Of a DNA stretch of 64,000 nucleotides, positions 32,050-45,219 are shown one piece after another (position 1 is the stretch's first letter; each line of letters begins with the position of its first letter). The position numbers and the translations under genes were made by a program. The notes beneath the pieces are model-generated. The model was not told where the DNA came from, searched no databases, and was given only the letters and a program-made list of their open reading frames with translations. Source of the DNA: Breviolum minutum Mf 1.05b.01 (taxonomy: Eukaryota > Sar > Dinophyceae > Suessiales > Symbiodiniaceae); contig DF240483.1 of NCBI GenBank assembly GCA_000507305.1, forward strand, positions 52,225 through 116,224, in the 5' to 3' direction.

Positions 32050-35000
32050 GCTTCTTAGTGGCCCATGACCATTGAGCATCCTGATCAAGCCTTTGTCTTG
32101 GGCACGCAGTTCGAGGTCGTCACGGATGCACGGTCGTCCATGATTGAAAATGGACAGAACGGACATGGCATGGCACTTTGGCCATCAGATTTGAACTTTG
32201 TCCTCAACCTGCAGATTCTCGACCTTTTTCTGGACCTCTTGCTCAAGGTCCTGACACATCTGACACAGACAAAATCCCTAAAATCATTTTGAAATCTCAC
32301 ATGTCCAAAGTGGTGCTTACTAAATGGGACCGATTGCATCTTGTTTCAATTTACACTTTACGCGCCATCTCTGCAATCATGTGGGCTAGCGGCCAGAAGC
32401 AACCCGGTCCTCTACCCTTCCAAAAGAAAAAAAAACGTGTTGGTTTGTGAACGTGGAAAAAAGAGTCTCCTCCAAGTCTGGAAGCTTCTCCTCTCCTTGA
32501 CAGAAAGATCAGCAAAACTCAACAAACATCATGAGCAAATAATCTAATGAAATCAAATAAATATCGCACAGAGACAAATAGATGTACGGTTCATGTCACA
32601 TGTCCGCATGATCACCACAAAAAATCACAGCGGAAATTGTTGGAAGCTGTCCTTCGATGTCGTTCAGTCTTGGCAGGTAACCTTTGTTCTGCCAGTCCTG
32701 TTGGACGAACATTTATTTGCGTGTCATTTCGCACCGAATGGGCTCTTGGCTTGCCTGGAAGGCTTCTGACGATTTGATCTCAGTGTATAACTTTAACCAC
32801 TTTCACATTGCACCTTTACATGCAAGACCTTTACACATCTTTACACATCTTTACACTTTACACTGTATGCAAATTGCAACTACAAATGTGATCGAAAAAA
32901 TGAAGTATGTACGCGCTGTATAACTGTATAACGTATGTGTATTTCTTGCATAGATACACAGATCGTTCCTCCAAAGTCTCTTCAATCGGCTTGTGGAACC
33001 GCCTAAGTGTTGTCAATCGGAAACATCAATGAACACAAGTCTGTTTTAAGGCCACTTTGGCGGCAAAATTTGAGGCATGCGTTCCTCAAAAACAAAAGTG
33101 GGAGAAAGAGCCTTGCTTTTGCAAAAGAGTCCTCGCTCAAGTCTGAGGTTGTTGCTTGGGGATGCCCGTCACACAAAAATAGGCGCAAATGCCACAAACG
33201 GCCAAACCTGGAGTTTTAGTCGCTTTTAGCCATGCTTAGCCCATGACTCAGAGTTTTTCCACACGAGGAGCTGACAGCAGCAGGAAACACAGAGAAGGAT
33301 CGAAGCGATGATGATCCCCTCACAAATCGTTTCGCACTTTTCAGCCATGAAAATCATGAAATATAATATATTGAAATATCAAATATCGTGTTGGATTCCT
33401 GAAATGCAAACTTAAACTCATTGTGACAACTTTGTAAAACATGTTGCATGTTCACCGGAAGTTGAAAAAATGCGGAGTTTGAGTTCTGAATTCCTTTTAC
33501 ATCTTTTTACTGAGCTTCTGCACGGCAGTTCTTTGATGGTCCTTCAACAAGCAACAGGCGCATCTTGCAGAGCACAAGTCATACACGATCTCGTCCGTCC
33601 TCCAAATCCATCCTGTCAGATTCGGGATGGGAGAGCGAAGCAACCTGGAGAGAAAAGAAGATTCGGGAAATTTTGTGAAGCGACCGGAACACGAACAGCA
33701 CTGTAAAGGTGCAAACATACTCTAACTGACACAAATTGAACCACTGCACATGCAATTCCTGCCTGTATTTCGATATCACATCTTACGTGACAGCAGTTGG
33801 CGTCCAATGCAAATGCACATCCAAAAAAATCAACGCAGCTTGTGAGTTGTCCTGTTGACATCAATTTGATGACTCGATGACTTCGATTCGATGACTTTTC
33901 TTTAATTTTTTGTTTTGCTCCAAGTCTCTTCTTTGGAGTTTCTGTTGTTTTTGAGGCCTAAAATGTCAAATATTTTGAGCCACCAGTTTCGGTTTTGGTG
34001 TCGACAAGTAGTGTGATTCAGTTCGTGGACGATGTCAGGAATTCCAATGACATGCCAACTAGGACATTTTCCTCATTCTCAGTCTGAGTCGGCTCTATCT
34101 TCTTGACAAAGCTCGCGAAATGACGCAGCCAAAACTTTGGTGGCTGTCTCATCGACTCAACATGTATGTACATCTGGAACTTGCAAACTTGCATGTGGTT
34201 CTTCTTCGTTTCTTTTGCAGCTTTGTTGAGTGATCAATATGTTTATGTATGTTCATGGTATGTTAAATAGGCTGTTCAATGGTCACGGGGAATAAAGTAA
34301 CTATCAATCCTATCACCCCATATCAATGTATGAAGATTTATTAAGCACAGAGTGGCCGCTTCACATGCTTCAAACATACATCTCCCATCATCTCCTTGTA
34401 GCTAAGGTCAGGCCCAGCGCAAACCGATAGACTGAGCAGGTGGGCATCAAAATGCAGTGCGTGAGGGCACAATCTTTGCTTTAGCATACAATGCACACAC
34501 AACATCTCGGTACATCTCGTTTTGTTCCTCTATGTCCCAAGTCAATTGGTACATTCTTCCTTTTTTCTTCTCCCATGTTTCTGGTAGGGAAAAAGTCAAC
34601 GTAGAAATATATGAAATATCAAACAGATTCACAAATCATGAAAGAAGAAGTATCAAAAAGTCATAAAAAGTCTTCAAGTCAAGTCGTTTCAGTCGTTTCT
34701 GATCTGATGGCCCGGACATCGCTGGGCCGATGGGCAGGTCGGCTTCGAGCATTTGCAAAACCATTTCCGTGGTCGATGGGCCGTGTCTGTTGAGGCTCCT
34801 ACAGACTCGTGCTTCGCTCGGCGACATCGCTAGAATTTTTACCTGGCTACTTCGTGAGCCACTCCCAAAGATGCAAAGGCCTAGACTTGAATTGTTTATT
34901 TCAATCGGAATTCCACAAAAACACACGGAAAACATCAGAAAACACTTCTTGTTTCATCAGGTTTGTAGGTTTGTTTCCCAACTCAGCTTCTATTGACTCC

Positions 35001-35230
35001 TCCGGTGGTAAAAGCCCCGCATTTTGGCACACTGTCCCAGCGTGTGGTAGGTCTCGATGGGGGCCTCGAATCGATGATCAGAAATGGATCCAAGGCATTC
35101 CAAGGCTACAAAATCATGAACTCAACATCTGCCCAACTGCTGGAGCGATTTGGCCTGCTTCCACTCTCACATCTGGCTTTGACCTTTGATGCATGGCGCC
35201 TTTACCCCAAGGAACGGCAAAAAAACGACC
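32050..35230 (-). CDS. Coiled-coil exons, upstream part or separate gene
   Basis: Short minus-strand exons: about 35213-35125 (GAMHQRSKPDVRVEAGQIAP), 34833-34690 (TEMVLQMLEADLPIGPAMSG), 34165-34080 (DETATKVLAASFRELCQED), 33645-33500 (WRTDEIVYDLCSARCACCLL), 33170-33080 (NNLRLERGLFCKSKALS), 32995-32945 (KPIEETLEERS), 32790-32735, 32700-32640 (DWQNKGYLPRLNDIEGQLP after acceptor CAACAG), 32520-32460 (QGEEKLPDLEETLF), 32270-32195 (CQMCQDLEQEVQKKVENLQV), 32145-32060 (RDDLELRAQDKGLIRMLNGH). The composition matches the exons at 24.4-30.0 kb, so these may be the N-terminal half of the same protein. The repeat block at 30.5-31.1 kb would then lie in an intron. No family is recognised and individual exon limits are rough. 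Confidence 0.5.
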
Positions 35231-35323
35231 CCGATGGCTTAGAATCTTGAGACCTTCGAATCTCGTCATTCTTAGTTCTTCATAGATGTCTTTGTAGATA
35301 CTGAATCAATGAATGATTTACTT

Positions 35324-38300
35324 TCAGACATACCAGAACCCGAACATCAGAAACTCCAACCCATCAAGAAAAACGGATGGATCGTTGCACTTGCCATGTT
35401 TTATGCCATGGCAATTGCCATGAACCAAAGTGCATCTTACAATCTTACCATGTTTTTTCGGTGTAGTTGCAGCACCCAACACGTTGACATCAGCTGTTGC
35501 GCCCAGAAACGAAGGTCCAACCTTGACTTTGAAGAGAGATCTGGACCTCAACGGGTTCAATTTGGACCAACGACGTGTGCGTTCTTATTTCCTTAATTGC
35601 TTGGCTCAGGAGTCCTCAGGATTGGCTGAGTTGACTATCGCGCATTCTGTCAAGTGTGAAGTTTTGAGACTGGGCACATGTCGCGGATTTCACATTTTCT
35701 ACCCTGCCTCCTGACAAAGCGACCATGGGCTGCCGGAACGAGTTCCCCCTCATGAAATTCACGATCCTAAGCTGAATTGGATGTGATGTGCCGTTATGAT
35801 GGCCATGGGGCACTGAGCTGATAACCACATATTCCCCTTGTTCATTCACAAAGGTGCCGATACCATGTGGCTGGTCCTTCCATTCAATTTCCAAAGAAAA
35901 CTGAAGATACTGCCACTGCACAACAAAGAAATAGCGCAAATTAAAGCATGGACCATCTGTATGTTCAGTATGTAGTGGAACTCTGGTGCAGCGCTAGGGT
36001 TTGAGGTTCTGCCGCTTGCTTTTGGATTTCCGCATGGAAGACAGGGGAAGACAAGGGCAAACCAAGAACAGAAACTGCTCACTGGACGAACCACGAAAAA
36101 AAAACAAAAAGCTGGACTGTTTGACTGTTTGACTGTTTGTCACCAATATCCCAACTTGCAAGCAGTGAGACACCCTCTTGCTACACTTTGCGGTAGCGTC
36201 CTCTTCCCAGGAGCCTTCGTAGTAGCTATGCGGCTCCTACATCAAGCTTCCCAGCAAAAAAGTAAAAAAAAGGATTATGACGGTACGGACCCCGAACCGT
36301 TGAAATTTTCGGCGAGCTTTACCTACTTCGTCCTCGTTACTTGATCAAAGAATATTACACAGGTGACATTTGAACTGGGCTCAAATGTGGCGCACGGAGA
36401 CTCATCCGCGGCCAGCCCGCAAGTTTGACAGAAAGGGGCAGTTTGGTGGAAAAATCACAAGTCGGAGAGCTTTGGCTCTGGCTCTGTGGGAAATCTGACT
36501 GGTGGAAAAGCGGACCAGTTTGGATTCTGAAAGCGAAGGGCAATGGCCTTTCAGGATGGAAACATGGAAAACATGAGCCGGTTTTGATTTTGACAACACA
36601 GACCGACTGGATTCGTTGTGGCCCAGTTGTGGCTCTGAAAGGGTGCAGTGGCATGCCAGGAAGATCGAAGGCATTCCAGCCAAAGGCTTCCTTGCAAACT
36701 CTCCCACCTTGAGGTATTCGAAGCGTCCTTTTCCTTCACGGACACCGTTCCTGAATTTGAGGGCCACACCAGGTGAGGCAGTCAAAATCAATTTCGTCCA
36801 AAAACTTGGGATTGCAAAGGATTCAAAAATATTCAAAGATGTGATACTGAAGGATTCTGAAGGATCCTGACTTCATGATTTCATGCACTGAGTGACACCA
36901 TCTTGGCTTTAAAAAAACATCGCAATTCGACTATGCTCTCACGATTTTTTGTCTGGTCCTCTTTGTTTGGGATGTCTGTTGCGGACGTATTGGATGTGTT
37001 TTGGATGTGTTGTTGTCTTAATATTGTAAACTTGAAAAATGGCATTTCTGAAATGTTTTGTGTCAAATGTTCATTCAAAACATCATAATGGACATCATAT
37101 GTTTGTTATGTTTTGTGAAAAGAATTGGAGAATGTCCAAATGGAGAAAATAACCTTCGTTTTGGTTTTGTTCATAAATCATACATTTCTTATTTCTTCAT
37201 AATTTGACTAATAGTAATTAATAATTAGTAGATTCATACATTTTTGACATAGAAAATGATTTCACCACCACCGTGTTGCTTGTTTTTGTCCCCAAGGCAC
37301 AGGAACTGCCCCCGATAGACGCCGTCGGAGCCGTGGAGTTCCCCTCTGCCGTGCATTTCGTCGGCTTCCCACTGCCCGGTGTACAGAAACAAGGCGCCGT
37401 CCGGGTCTCGGAGAAGATGTTTTGCGGTTTTTCCAAAAAAAAACGTGAAGTTTTTTTAAAAAAAATGGAGAAGGAAAATTCTATGAAAAAATCCTCAACC
37501 AAAAAATGACACTCCAAAGCAACGAAAATAGACATCCATTTTGAGATTTCAAAATCCAATTCACGGGTTCAAACATGTTGACTACGTTGACTCATGAGGA
37601 GTCATCGAGTCAATGAGTCAACAAACGTTTTTTGGGAAATTTCACTTCGTTTCTTCATTTCGATCCATACTCTACAAACATTGTGGCTTGTGGAATGTTG
37701 AGATCGCAGCTTTCAAGCCACAAAGATCCCTTGCCATCACGACAGCCATCGCACACTTGGCCTTTGTAGCGATGGCCTGTTCAAATTGCGATATGCAAAG
37801 ATATGCAAAGATATGCAGAATCCAAATCCAAACCGCTCCAAACTGGCACCGGCAACGCCGCAACGCCGCAACGCCTGATGGATAGAGGATATCTGCATTG
37901 CCGGTGCCAGGCTCATCGTTCTTCCAGGGCCCAGTGAAGATGGGAGCTGAGCACAAGGCGCACAAGGCGCAAGACAAGAGAACCCTTTCATTTTCTCCAT
38001 CTGTTTCTCGTCTGTCAAGTCTCTCAATCTCAGTTCCTTCCTCCAAACATCTACATAGTCTATAGTCACTGAAAGTCAGCCCATGTCATCTCAGTAATCA
38101 GAAGGCTGAGGTTTTCACTGCCGTCACTGTTCCTTCAAGGATGTGAGACGGCTGTTGTGGCAGACATTCTCATGGCAAATTCTGGATAGTGACAAACAAA
38201 ATTCATCGCAGACCAGAGAGACATGCAGAAGTTCAAAACGTCCAACTTTGGACAAATGCATCTAAATGAATCGAAGGAATTCAATTAAATGAAATGAATC

Positions 38301-38930
38301 ATATATTGAATTATATAAATTCAGATAAGTCATGATAAGTCATGACAAGTCTTAAAAGATTTGTTAAACTCGACTAGAAGGACACTTCACAAATTTAGCA
38401 GATTCTGATCGTGCGCCTGTAGTGTCCGTGACCATGGCGGCGGTTCTTCTCGAAGTTGCCCCTCAAAAATCACAGAAATCACAAATCACAGTCAACTTCG
38501 ACAGATTCACTGTTTGTGATTGCGATTTTTCATCTGATTTTGCTGATTGCGATTTCTGTTTAGAATGAGTATCATGAACATAATGAACAAACTCACACAA
38601 GACACCCGAGCACAAGCCTATAGAGGGTTCCATCGGCAAAAAGCATCTGGCACAGCAAACAGGCTTTGCAAATGTCCGAATACTTCCACCACGATGGATC
38701 GAGAATTCAAATCAAATCCTACTGTGGAACATCCATTTTGAATCTAAATCAATCGGAATCCATTTTGACTTTTGATCCATTTTGATATATTTTGATATTG
38801 CATTAACAACTTGTTACAACATGTGTTTTTTTCAGGAAAAAAGTTCCAAACGGCTTGGCGCCTCTCCGGGACCATCGCGCAGTCCGTCACGGTATTCGCC
38901 CACATGTCGCTGGAAACCTTGACACAAACA
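35324..38930 (-). CDS. MORN-repeat protein 1
   Basis: MORN repeats (about 23 residues, 'Y-x-G-x-W/F-x-x-G-x-x-H-G-x-G') bind lipids or other proteins, often at membranes and in the cytoskeleton. Exons, right to left: about 38930-38845 (HVGEYRDGLRDGPG), 38640-38600 (MLFADGTLYRL), 38460-38405 (RGNFEKNRRHGHGHY), 37960-37870 (FTGPWKNDEPGTGNADILYP), 37775-37650 (GHRYKGQVCDGCRDGKGSLW), 37420-37270 (YTGQWEADEMHGRGELHGSD), 36750-36708 (NGVREGKGRFEYLK, placed to the base with CAG acceptor and GT donor), 36240-36150 (YYEGSWEEDATA), 35930-35710 (WKDQPHGIGTFVNEQGEYVV), 35560-35340 (GPSFLGATADVNVLGAATTP). At least eight partial or whole repeats are visible. The last two exons have long non-MORN tails, and the 35560-35340 exon could belong to a different gene. 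Confidence 0.72.
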
Positions 38931-38931
38931 A

Positions 38932-38997
38932 CACATACGCATCATACGCATCATACGCATCATACGCATCATACGCATCATACGCATCCTACGCATC
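38932..38997. repeat. 9-bp tandem repeat, CATCATACG
   Basis: About seven units of CATCATACG (one variant CATCCTACG). The array ends right beside the first recognised MORN exon. Confidence 0.9.
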
Positions 38998-39420
38998 TGG
39001 AAGAAGTCGAGAAGACAGAACTTTGAGGTTTCGTTTGACTGCAGTCAATTCACGGCACCCAATCTGTCACAGGATATCCAAACATATCCAAACTACGCGT
39101 GCGATTCGTGAATCCCTTTTTTTCCCCATCGAACTCTTGCATCCACATCCCTTTTGTTAAGGCGACGGATGCTCACTGGTCACTCTGGTCACCTCAAAAG
39201 GTGACTCGTTTCGACTCGTTTCGACTCGTTGAAATTCACTCAAGAAACTGAACTTAGTGAAATCATGAAACCTTGAGCCTTGAGCTTGGTACTGTTCCGA
39301 CTGTTCTTCCTGTCCAACGTGCAAGATGCCAAAATGCCAAGGATGTGAATGAAAGGATTCAAAAAAATCCGGAACAAAACAAAACAAAAAAAAAGTACAA
39401 TGTATTAATGTATTACTAAT
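38998..39420. other. No gene recognised; spacer between MORN gene and MFS gene
   Basis: No coding pattern was seen on either strand. This should hold the 3' end of the MFS transporter gene and the 5' flank of the MORN gene. Three copies of TTTCGACTCG lie in tandem at about 39208-39237. Confidence 0.45.
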
Positions 39421-42400
39421 TTACATTGATTTACTACAAATTTCTACCCGTTTCAATCCTGCTACCCTTGAAACACAGGCCTGCCAAAGTTGTTCTTCGA
39501 CTTCCTCCAAACTTCGGCCACAGGTCTCAGGGACCATGTGATACACGGCCAAAGCGCCCGCGCAGTTCACGGCCGCGAAGGCTGTGAAGAGCGGCGACAG
39601 CCCCGCCAGGTTCAGAACCAACGGGAAGAGCTGCATTTCCAGAGCCTTTGACAAAAACGAAAAAAAAAACATGAAAACACCAACATTACTTACATTACTT
39701 ACATTACTTTTTGTTGATGGAATGATATTGAATCTTTGGATTCAGAGAGGAAATGCTTTGTATTTAATGGTCATGCATTCAATGCACTCCCTTTCAGTTC
39801 GGGGGGTGTGATCGCCCGCTGCATAGGAAGTTCTTTCATCAAGCAAAGCATGCAAACTGTGACACCAAGTTCCCCTCTTATGAGAAGTAATAATTGATAA
39901 ATCCCTATAGTTATAAAGCTATCTGGGTGAATGTAAACGTCAAACAAAATCAACGTGGATAAGACATGCAGAAACATCATAAATTCATAATCATTCATTT
40001 TTACCTTCAAGTATAGCATGGAATCTGTTCATGTCGTTTAATGTATTTCCGCTTCAACTGTATGAGCACATCCTTCATGGATATTGCTTTAGAAATGGCC
40101 ATCTTGAAGCCATCGCAGGAGTCAACTTCACGTTTGTTTCTATCTCGCACTGTCCGAGCCTTGACGCCATAATTAAAGACCTTGGACATTCACAAATTCG
40201 GTCAACAAAAGGACGTTGTTTTGGAACAAATATCTATAACTTTTACAATTTTACAACGATGGGTTTTCACTGATTTCTCAACTGATGGATCTTTGCCATG
40301 CTGCGCTTAGTCATTTCAATCTATAAAAGTAGCACACGTCAAACTGATCAAACTGATCCTTAAACAATATGAAAGAGTATTAAACAATATTAACACATTA
40401 ACACACCAAGGGCGAAGCATGTGACAAGGCCAAGCCATGCTGTCGTAGCTCTTGCGGATAAAGCTCCGTGGTGAGCTGAAAGGAAGTGGGAGCCCAACAA
40501 AGCCTCGCATGCATGTTCCAGGCTTAAAAGAACCGAAGACTCAGATTTGTCTAGGCTGTCATATGATCACTTTCACAACCATTTTGAATATTGAATATCT
40601 TCAATCGCTTTAATCGTGACATATCATGATAATATCTTTACATGTCTTCATAGCTTCAATCATCCTCCCGAACACAGCTCGACCACAGCTCCATAGATCA
40701 AAATGCTCAGCGGCTCGAAGAGTGCGGCAGAGGCCACCAATGACGCGAAGGACATAGTCATGAGGCCTGAAAAGCAGATGAAAAAAGCACACAAAAACGG
40801 AAAGCAGGAAAGATGAAAAAAGCACACACACATATTGAGTCATCCATCTTTGCATGATTCATCTCGCATCATTCATTAGCTATTCGAGTTTGTATGCTTT
40901 TGTCAACTCCGTTTCGATCGTTTCGTTGCCTGCACCTCCGAAGGTGTGCGAAAACACGAGAACCTTTGCTTTCGGATGTCTTGTGGATGTCTTGTTGAAG
41001 ATTTTAGAAGACTTTTCCATTCGCATGCAAAGATATTTCAGATACTTCATGAAAAAAACTGTGAACGCATTCTTGTGAAATGTAAATGTATGCTATAGTA
41101 ATACCTTATAGCGACTCATAACACACAACAAAGCTTGTTTGACATGTATTGAACTTTGGGCCCCAGACAGACATGGAGCTGGCGCTACCCAAGCAGCCCA
41201 GCAACAAACTGCCACGGCGACCCAGACGATCCATTAAAACCTTTGGCGTGATCCAAGGGTGACACTCGAACATGGACCATCGTGGACCATCGGGTGAGAT
41301 TTTCTTACAGATTCTTAAGATTCCTCGCATGATTTCACGATGAAACGGAAACATCCTGAAAAAATGATTAGAGATCTGCAAAGCCAAAGGCAATCATACT
41401 AACATGAAACAACAGAAGTCTGCTTCAACAACCTGACCCGAGTCGTCGCGCAATAATGTCACGTGTCTGTTCTCAAAATGAATGCCAAAATCGCCCCGAG
41501 ATCCAAGCAATGCCCATGGGTGTCGAAACAGATCTCACTGCAGTCAGGACCTGAATTCAAACATTTTCGAAGTCTGGAAAGTAAAAATAAGACATGTGAA
41601 TCAGGTGAAACAACGAAACAGCGAAACCATGTGTACATATATCATATATATATATATATGCATTATGTTACATTTTTTCAGCTGGTCTTGGGAAATGAAT
41701 GACGCGCTGAGCGGAACTGAGTGTTTGACCACGCTGAAGGTGGCGAGGTGATCTTGAAAGCCCATGGCAGCCATCACCTCACAGAAACTCGAAAAAAAAT
41801 CAACTTGATTTAGAATTTAACATCAAAAATAAACAGAAAACAAAAGAAACGAAAATTAAATCTCAACACAGAGATACAAAGAGTTTCCTGCAACGGTCTA
41901 GCAGAAACAGTGTCTAGGCCCATGGACGGGTGCCAAGTAAGTCGTAACTGCAATGGTGCCATTCGCCTGCCTGAATTTTGCGTGTGAAAAAAACATCAAA
42001 ACAACATGGTGGAAACTGCGACTGGTAACTGACTGGTATGACTGGTACGGTACTGTATGTTCAGGTTGCTCTCTAGAGTCATCGATTCTCCCAGTCAACC
42101 GGTCACTGTCTTTGAGAGTTTGTTCATAGCCATGCGACTTCACGAAATTCACCATTGCACTGATTTCGGTGGCAGGATGTCGCAACATCTCCTAGCAGAT
42201 GTTTCATAACACATTGACAATTTGACAAAAAGCAACATTGGCATGTGAAATTCCATGAATTCTTGGAACAAGAACACTTAACTTTCCAAAACTTTGACGG
42301 TCCCAAACGTCCGCACTTGGGGAGTCTTGCGTCTTCCGGCTACCTGACAGTGAAAATGGCTAAAACATCTCGAATTTCTTCGCCCAGGCAGCTATGTAAG

Positions 42401-45000
42401 CTATCATGAAGTCAGAAATCATGCGAAATGATGAAATCTTATGTTGTAGCAGGCTTGGCAGCTTGGTTGACTCGACTTGCCGACCTTGACAAATCATGGT
42501 GAGCTCTTCGAGGAGCTCTTCATCTTTTCGTTGTGGTCGCAACGCCTGAAACAAGAATGAGCAAACAACCTCTTGAAGGATTTGTCAGATCTGCTCATCA
42601 AAAAGCATAAAAAGCTCAATCCAATGGATGTGCTTCCAGATTCACATTCTTCAGACCTTCAAGGAAGCCAGCGCGAGTGTCTGGCTATCCCCATGGAGAC
42701 CACACGCAGCGATGGACTCACCATCCGCATGCGCAAGCCATCGGGGAGAATGAGGCAAGAGAAGCATTCCAGCCTTATGACAAGTGACGCAAGTGACGAA
42801 CAAAAAGCTGCTTCCAGCGGCATCCAGCTATGCAGCAAATTTTTCGCCATCGAAGCGTCTAAGTTTTTGGCCCCGGCAACAGCTGCAGGAGCAGCACAAA
42901 TCCCAAACATCATCTGAAGCAGCGGCGAAAAAAACCAAAAAAAATGGTCTTTCAGTCTTTCGGTCTTTCCAATGTTTTCGTGGTGAGAGTCTTGCTAGAC
43001 TTGAGCGCTCCGTACCTGCCATGATCCTGGAATTGGTTGAAGCAAAGCACCAGCAGCAACACCCGCCTCAATGCAGGTGTAATTGGATCTGTCAAATTAA
43101 AGTGGACAGAGACACCTCATGCTATCTCTAAAAATACCAATTGCCAATACTGATGTAGGTAGGCGGACAATAAGGTCATGAGATATTATGATAATCAGAA
43201 TCATAACAGTTCATGTGACTCACATTCAAGTTCTCAAATGTCATGTTTTTCTCCTCATTTTGTGTGATTGTCACTCATGATCACTCACTGTCACTCATTG
43301 CCATAGTTTTCCATTTTACACAAGATTTACGTTGTAAGGTTGCTATTGACGTGTTTTTTTTTCCGGATGCTTAACCCTCAAAGGTACACAGGAGCCGATG
43401 GCGAAGGCGGCCCAGCGGGTGCCATTGGAGGCACCGCGGAGCTCCGCTTCGACGGTCTCCACGACGTAGGCGGCCTTCGCCGGCGAACTCACTCCTTGCA
43501 TTGGAAATTTCTACATCAAAGTCATCGGGAATATCAGGAATTCCAAAAGAATCAGGAGAAAAAACAAAAGACTTAAGACATTTAACAACGTTTTCATCGT
43601 GTTGCAGCACGTGGACTCTTGAATCTCTCCTTCGGCAAGGCCGGCAAGGAATCTCAGCAGCAGCAGAGTGTTGCGATCGGCAAAGAAGGTTCCGATGGAA
43701 ATAGCCTCGACAGAAATGACGATTGAAGAGCGAGAACGTGGCTGGAAAGAGTTGATTGCGTTTCAATGGGTTTTCTATGTTTTTTTCATATCTTTTCATT
43801 GTTTCCTGTTAGCAGGAAAAACATCTTGAAAGATGATGAAACGTCTTTCATGTGTGCTCCCTTCATATGCATGACTGCATGACAGTGTCGGAATCCATTG
43901 GAATCCTTAGCCTCGCACCGTGATGCCCACGGCAGTCCACAGGAGGACATCTCTCGAGGAGGTTTCCTGCTTAAGGAATTTTCATGCACTTTCTCTCAGA
44001 TTTTCATCATTCCTGATCTGCCGATCTGCCGATCTGCCGCTCCTTGGAGGTGCATAGCAAGAGCGTAGAACCACAAAGAGCACCACAAACTCGAGAACTC
44101 ACCTAGGCACCGGTGCTGAAAGTGAAGAAGTTTATTGTTCGTGGTGTGCTTTCAAAGGGATAAGTGTGGGATTTTGTTGGGTCGTAAAATCAAAACAAGA
44201 CATATGTGCAAAGATTCTAAAGAAAATTTGATGCTTTGGGATAATCATAGAATGAGAAAAAGCAAATCATAAGGCTTAAATAACGAAGATATATGAAGAT
44301 GATTTGAAGAAGTATCAAAAAATTGAAGTGATTTTATGTCGAGGCACCACTGCACCAATGTCCCAGGCGGATAAGGCCGTCATGGATCCCACAAGATGGG
44401 CATCTGTGAGCTGCAACACAGCAAAGGACGTCACGCCGCCTTCCTTGGATTTCAAGATTTCAAGATTTCGAAAAAAAACATCGAAGTACCGAAGTATGTT
44501 GAACTTCAAGCAAAGGGGTCGATCATGGCTGGTGGAGAGATTTTGCAACATACTTGTCACGATAGACCATGGAAATCATATAATGATCATTAAAATAAAT
44601 CATTTAATGATCATGAGATTTGTCACATTGGAATTCATTTCAAAAATTGATGATCCATTCGGAGATTCGGAGATTGCACATCCGAGGCACAAATCCCGAG
44701 ACGAAGTTGAAAAGAGATGGGAAAAACACGTGGGAAGAGCTTGCCAGATGGACCTGGGCACCATGCTAAGCAAAACATCTTTCACGAAACTCTCACATCT
44801 TTCACAAGCCAAAGAAAAGTCCAAAACCCTCTCTGTAGAACATGTGTTTGCATATCCAAACCCTCTGTCTCACATCCGCTGTTAGATCCGCTTTGTCTGT
44901 TCCCACTTTGCCCGACATCTTGTAACTCCACCTGCGCGTCCATCTCTTGTGCAAAAGGTTGCAAGCTTTTCCATGGGACATAGAGCTCAAGTCTCCTGAC
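39421..45000 (-). CDS. MFS transporter, sugar-porter type
   Basis: Predicted 12-helix transporter for sugars or small organic solutes. Exons follow the family order: about 44440-44345 (DAHLVGSMTALSA, helix 2), 43965-43915 (SSRDVLLWTAVGITV, loop 2-3), 43715-43615 (GTFFADRNTLLLLRFLAGLA, helices 3-4), 43500-43375 (YVVETVEAELRGASNGTRWA, before helix 5), 43080-43020 (IEAGVAAGALLQ), 42915-42865 (MMFGICAAPAAVAG, helix 6), 42785-42640 (LLLPHSPRWLAHAD, the PESPRWL-type signature), 42545-42370 (central loop), 42190-42105, 41790-41700, 41270-41150 (DRLGRRGSLLLGCLGS, loop 8-9), 40772-40665 (FASLVASAALFEPLSILIYG), 40510-40395 (TTAWLGLVTCFALGV), 39655-39460 (VYHMVPETCGRSLEEVEEQL, the PETKG signature after helix 12). 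The charged exon at 45000-44910 may be the N-terminus. Substrate cannot be inferred. Confidence 0.82.
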
Positions 45001-45219
45001 GAAGTTCAAAGCACAACACACAGAACTTTGGATTTCGCATAGACAATACCTTTACTTAGATGAGTTAATGATTCCATGATTCCATGATGGTTGTAACATA
45101 GGTTGTTACATGGTCAGACTTGGTACACGCGAAAAACTGAGATGCAATGAAATTCATGGAGAAGTAGCAAGCTCCGATGTGGATTTGCTAAATATAACAT
45201 TCATAGACATCCCAATATG

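Noticed and set aside
33970..33985. TTTTGAGCCA near 33.97 kb, checked as a reverse spliced-leader relic
   Set aside because: The match covers only the central bases and fails on both sides.
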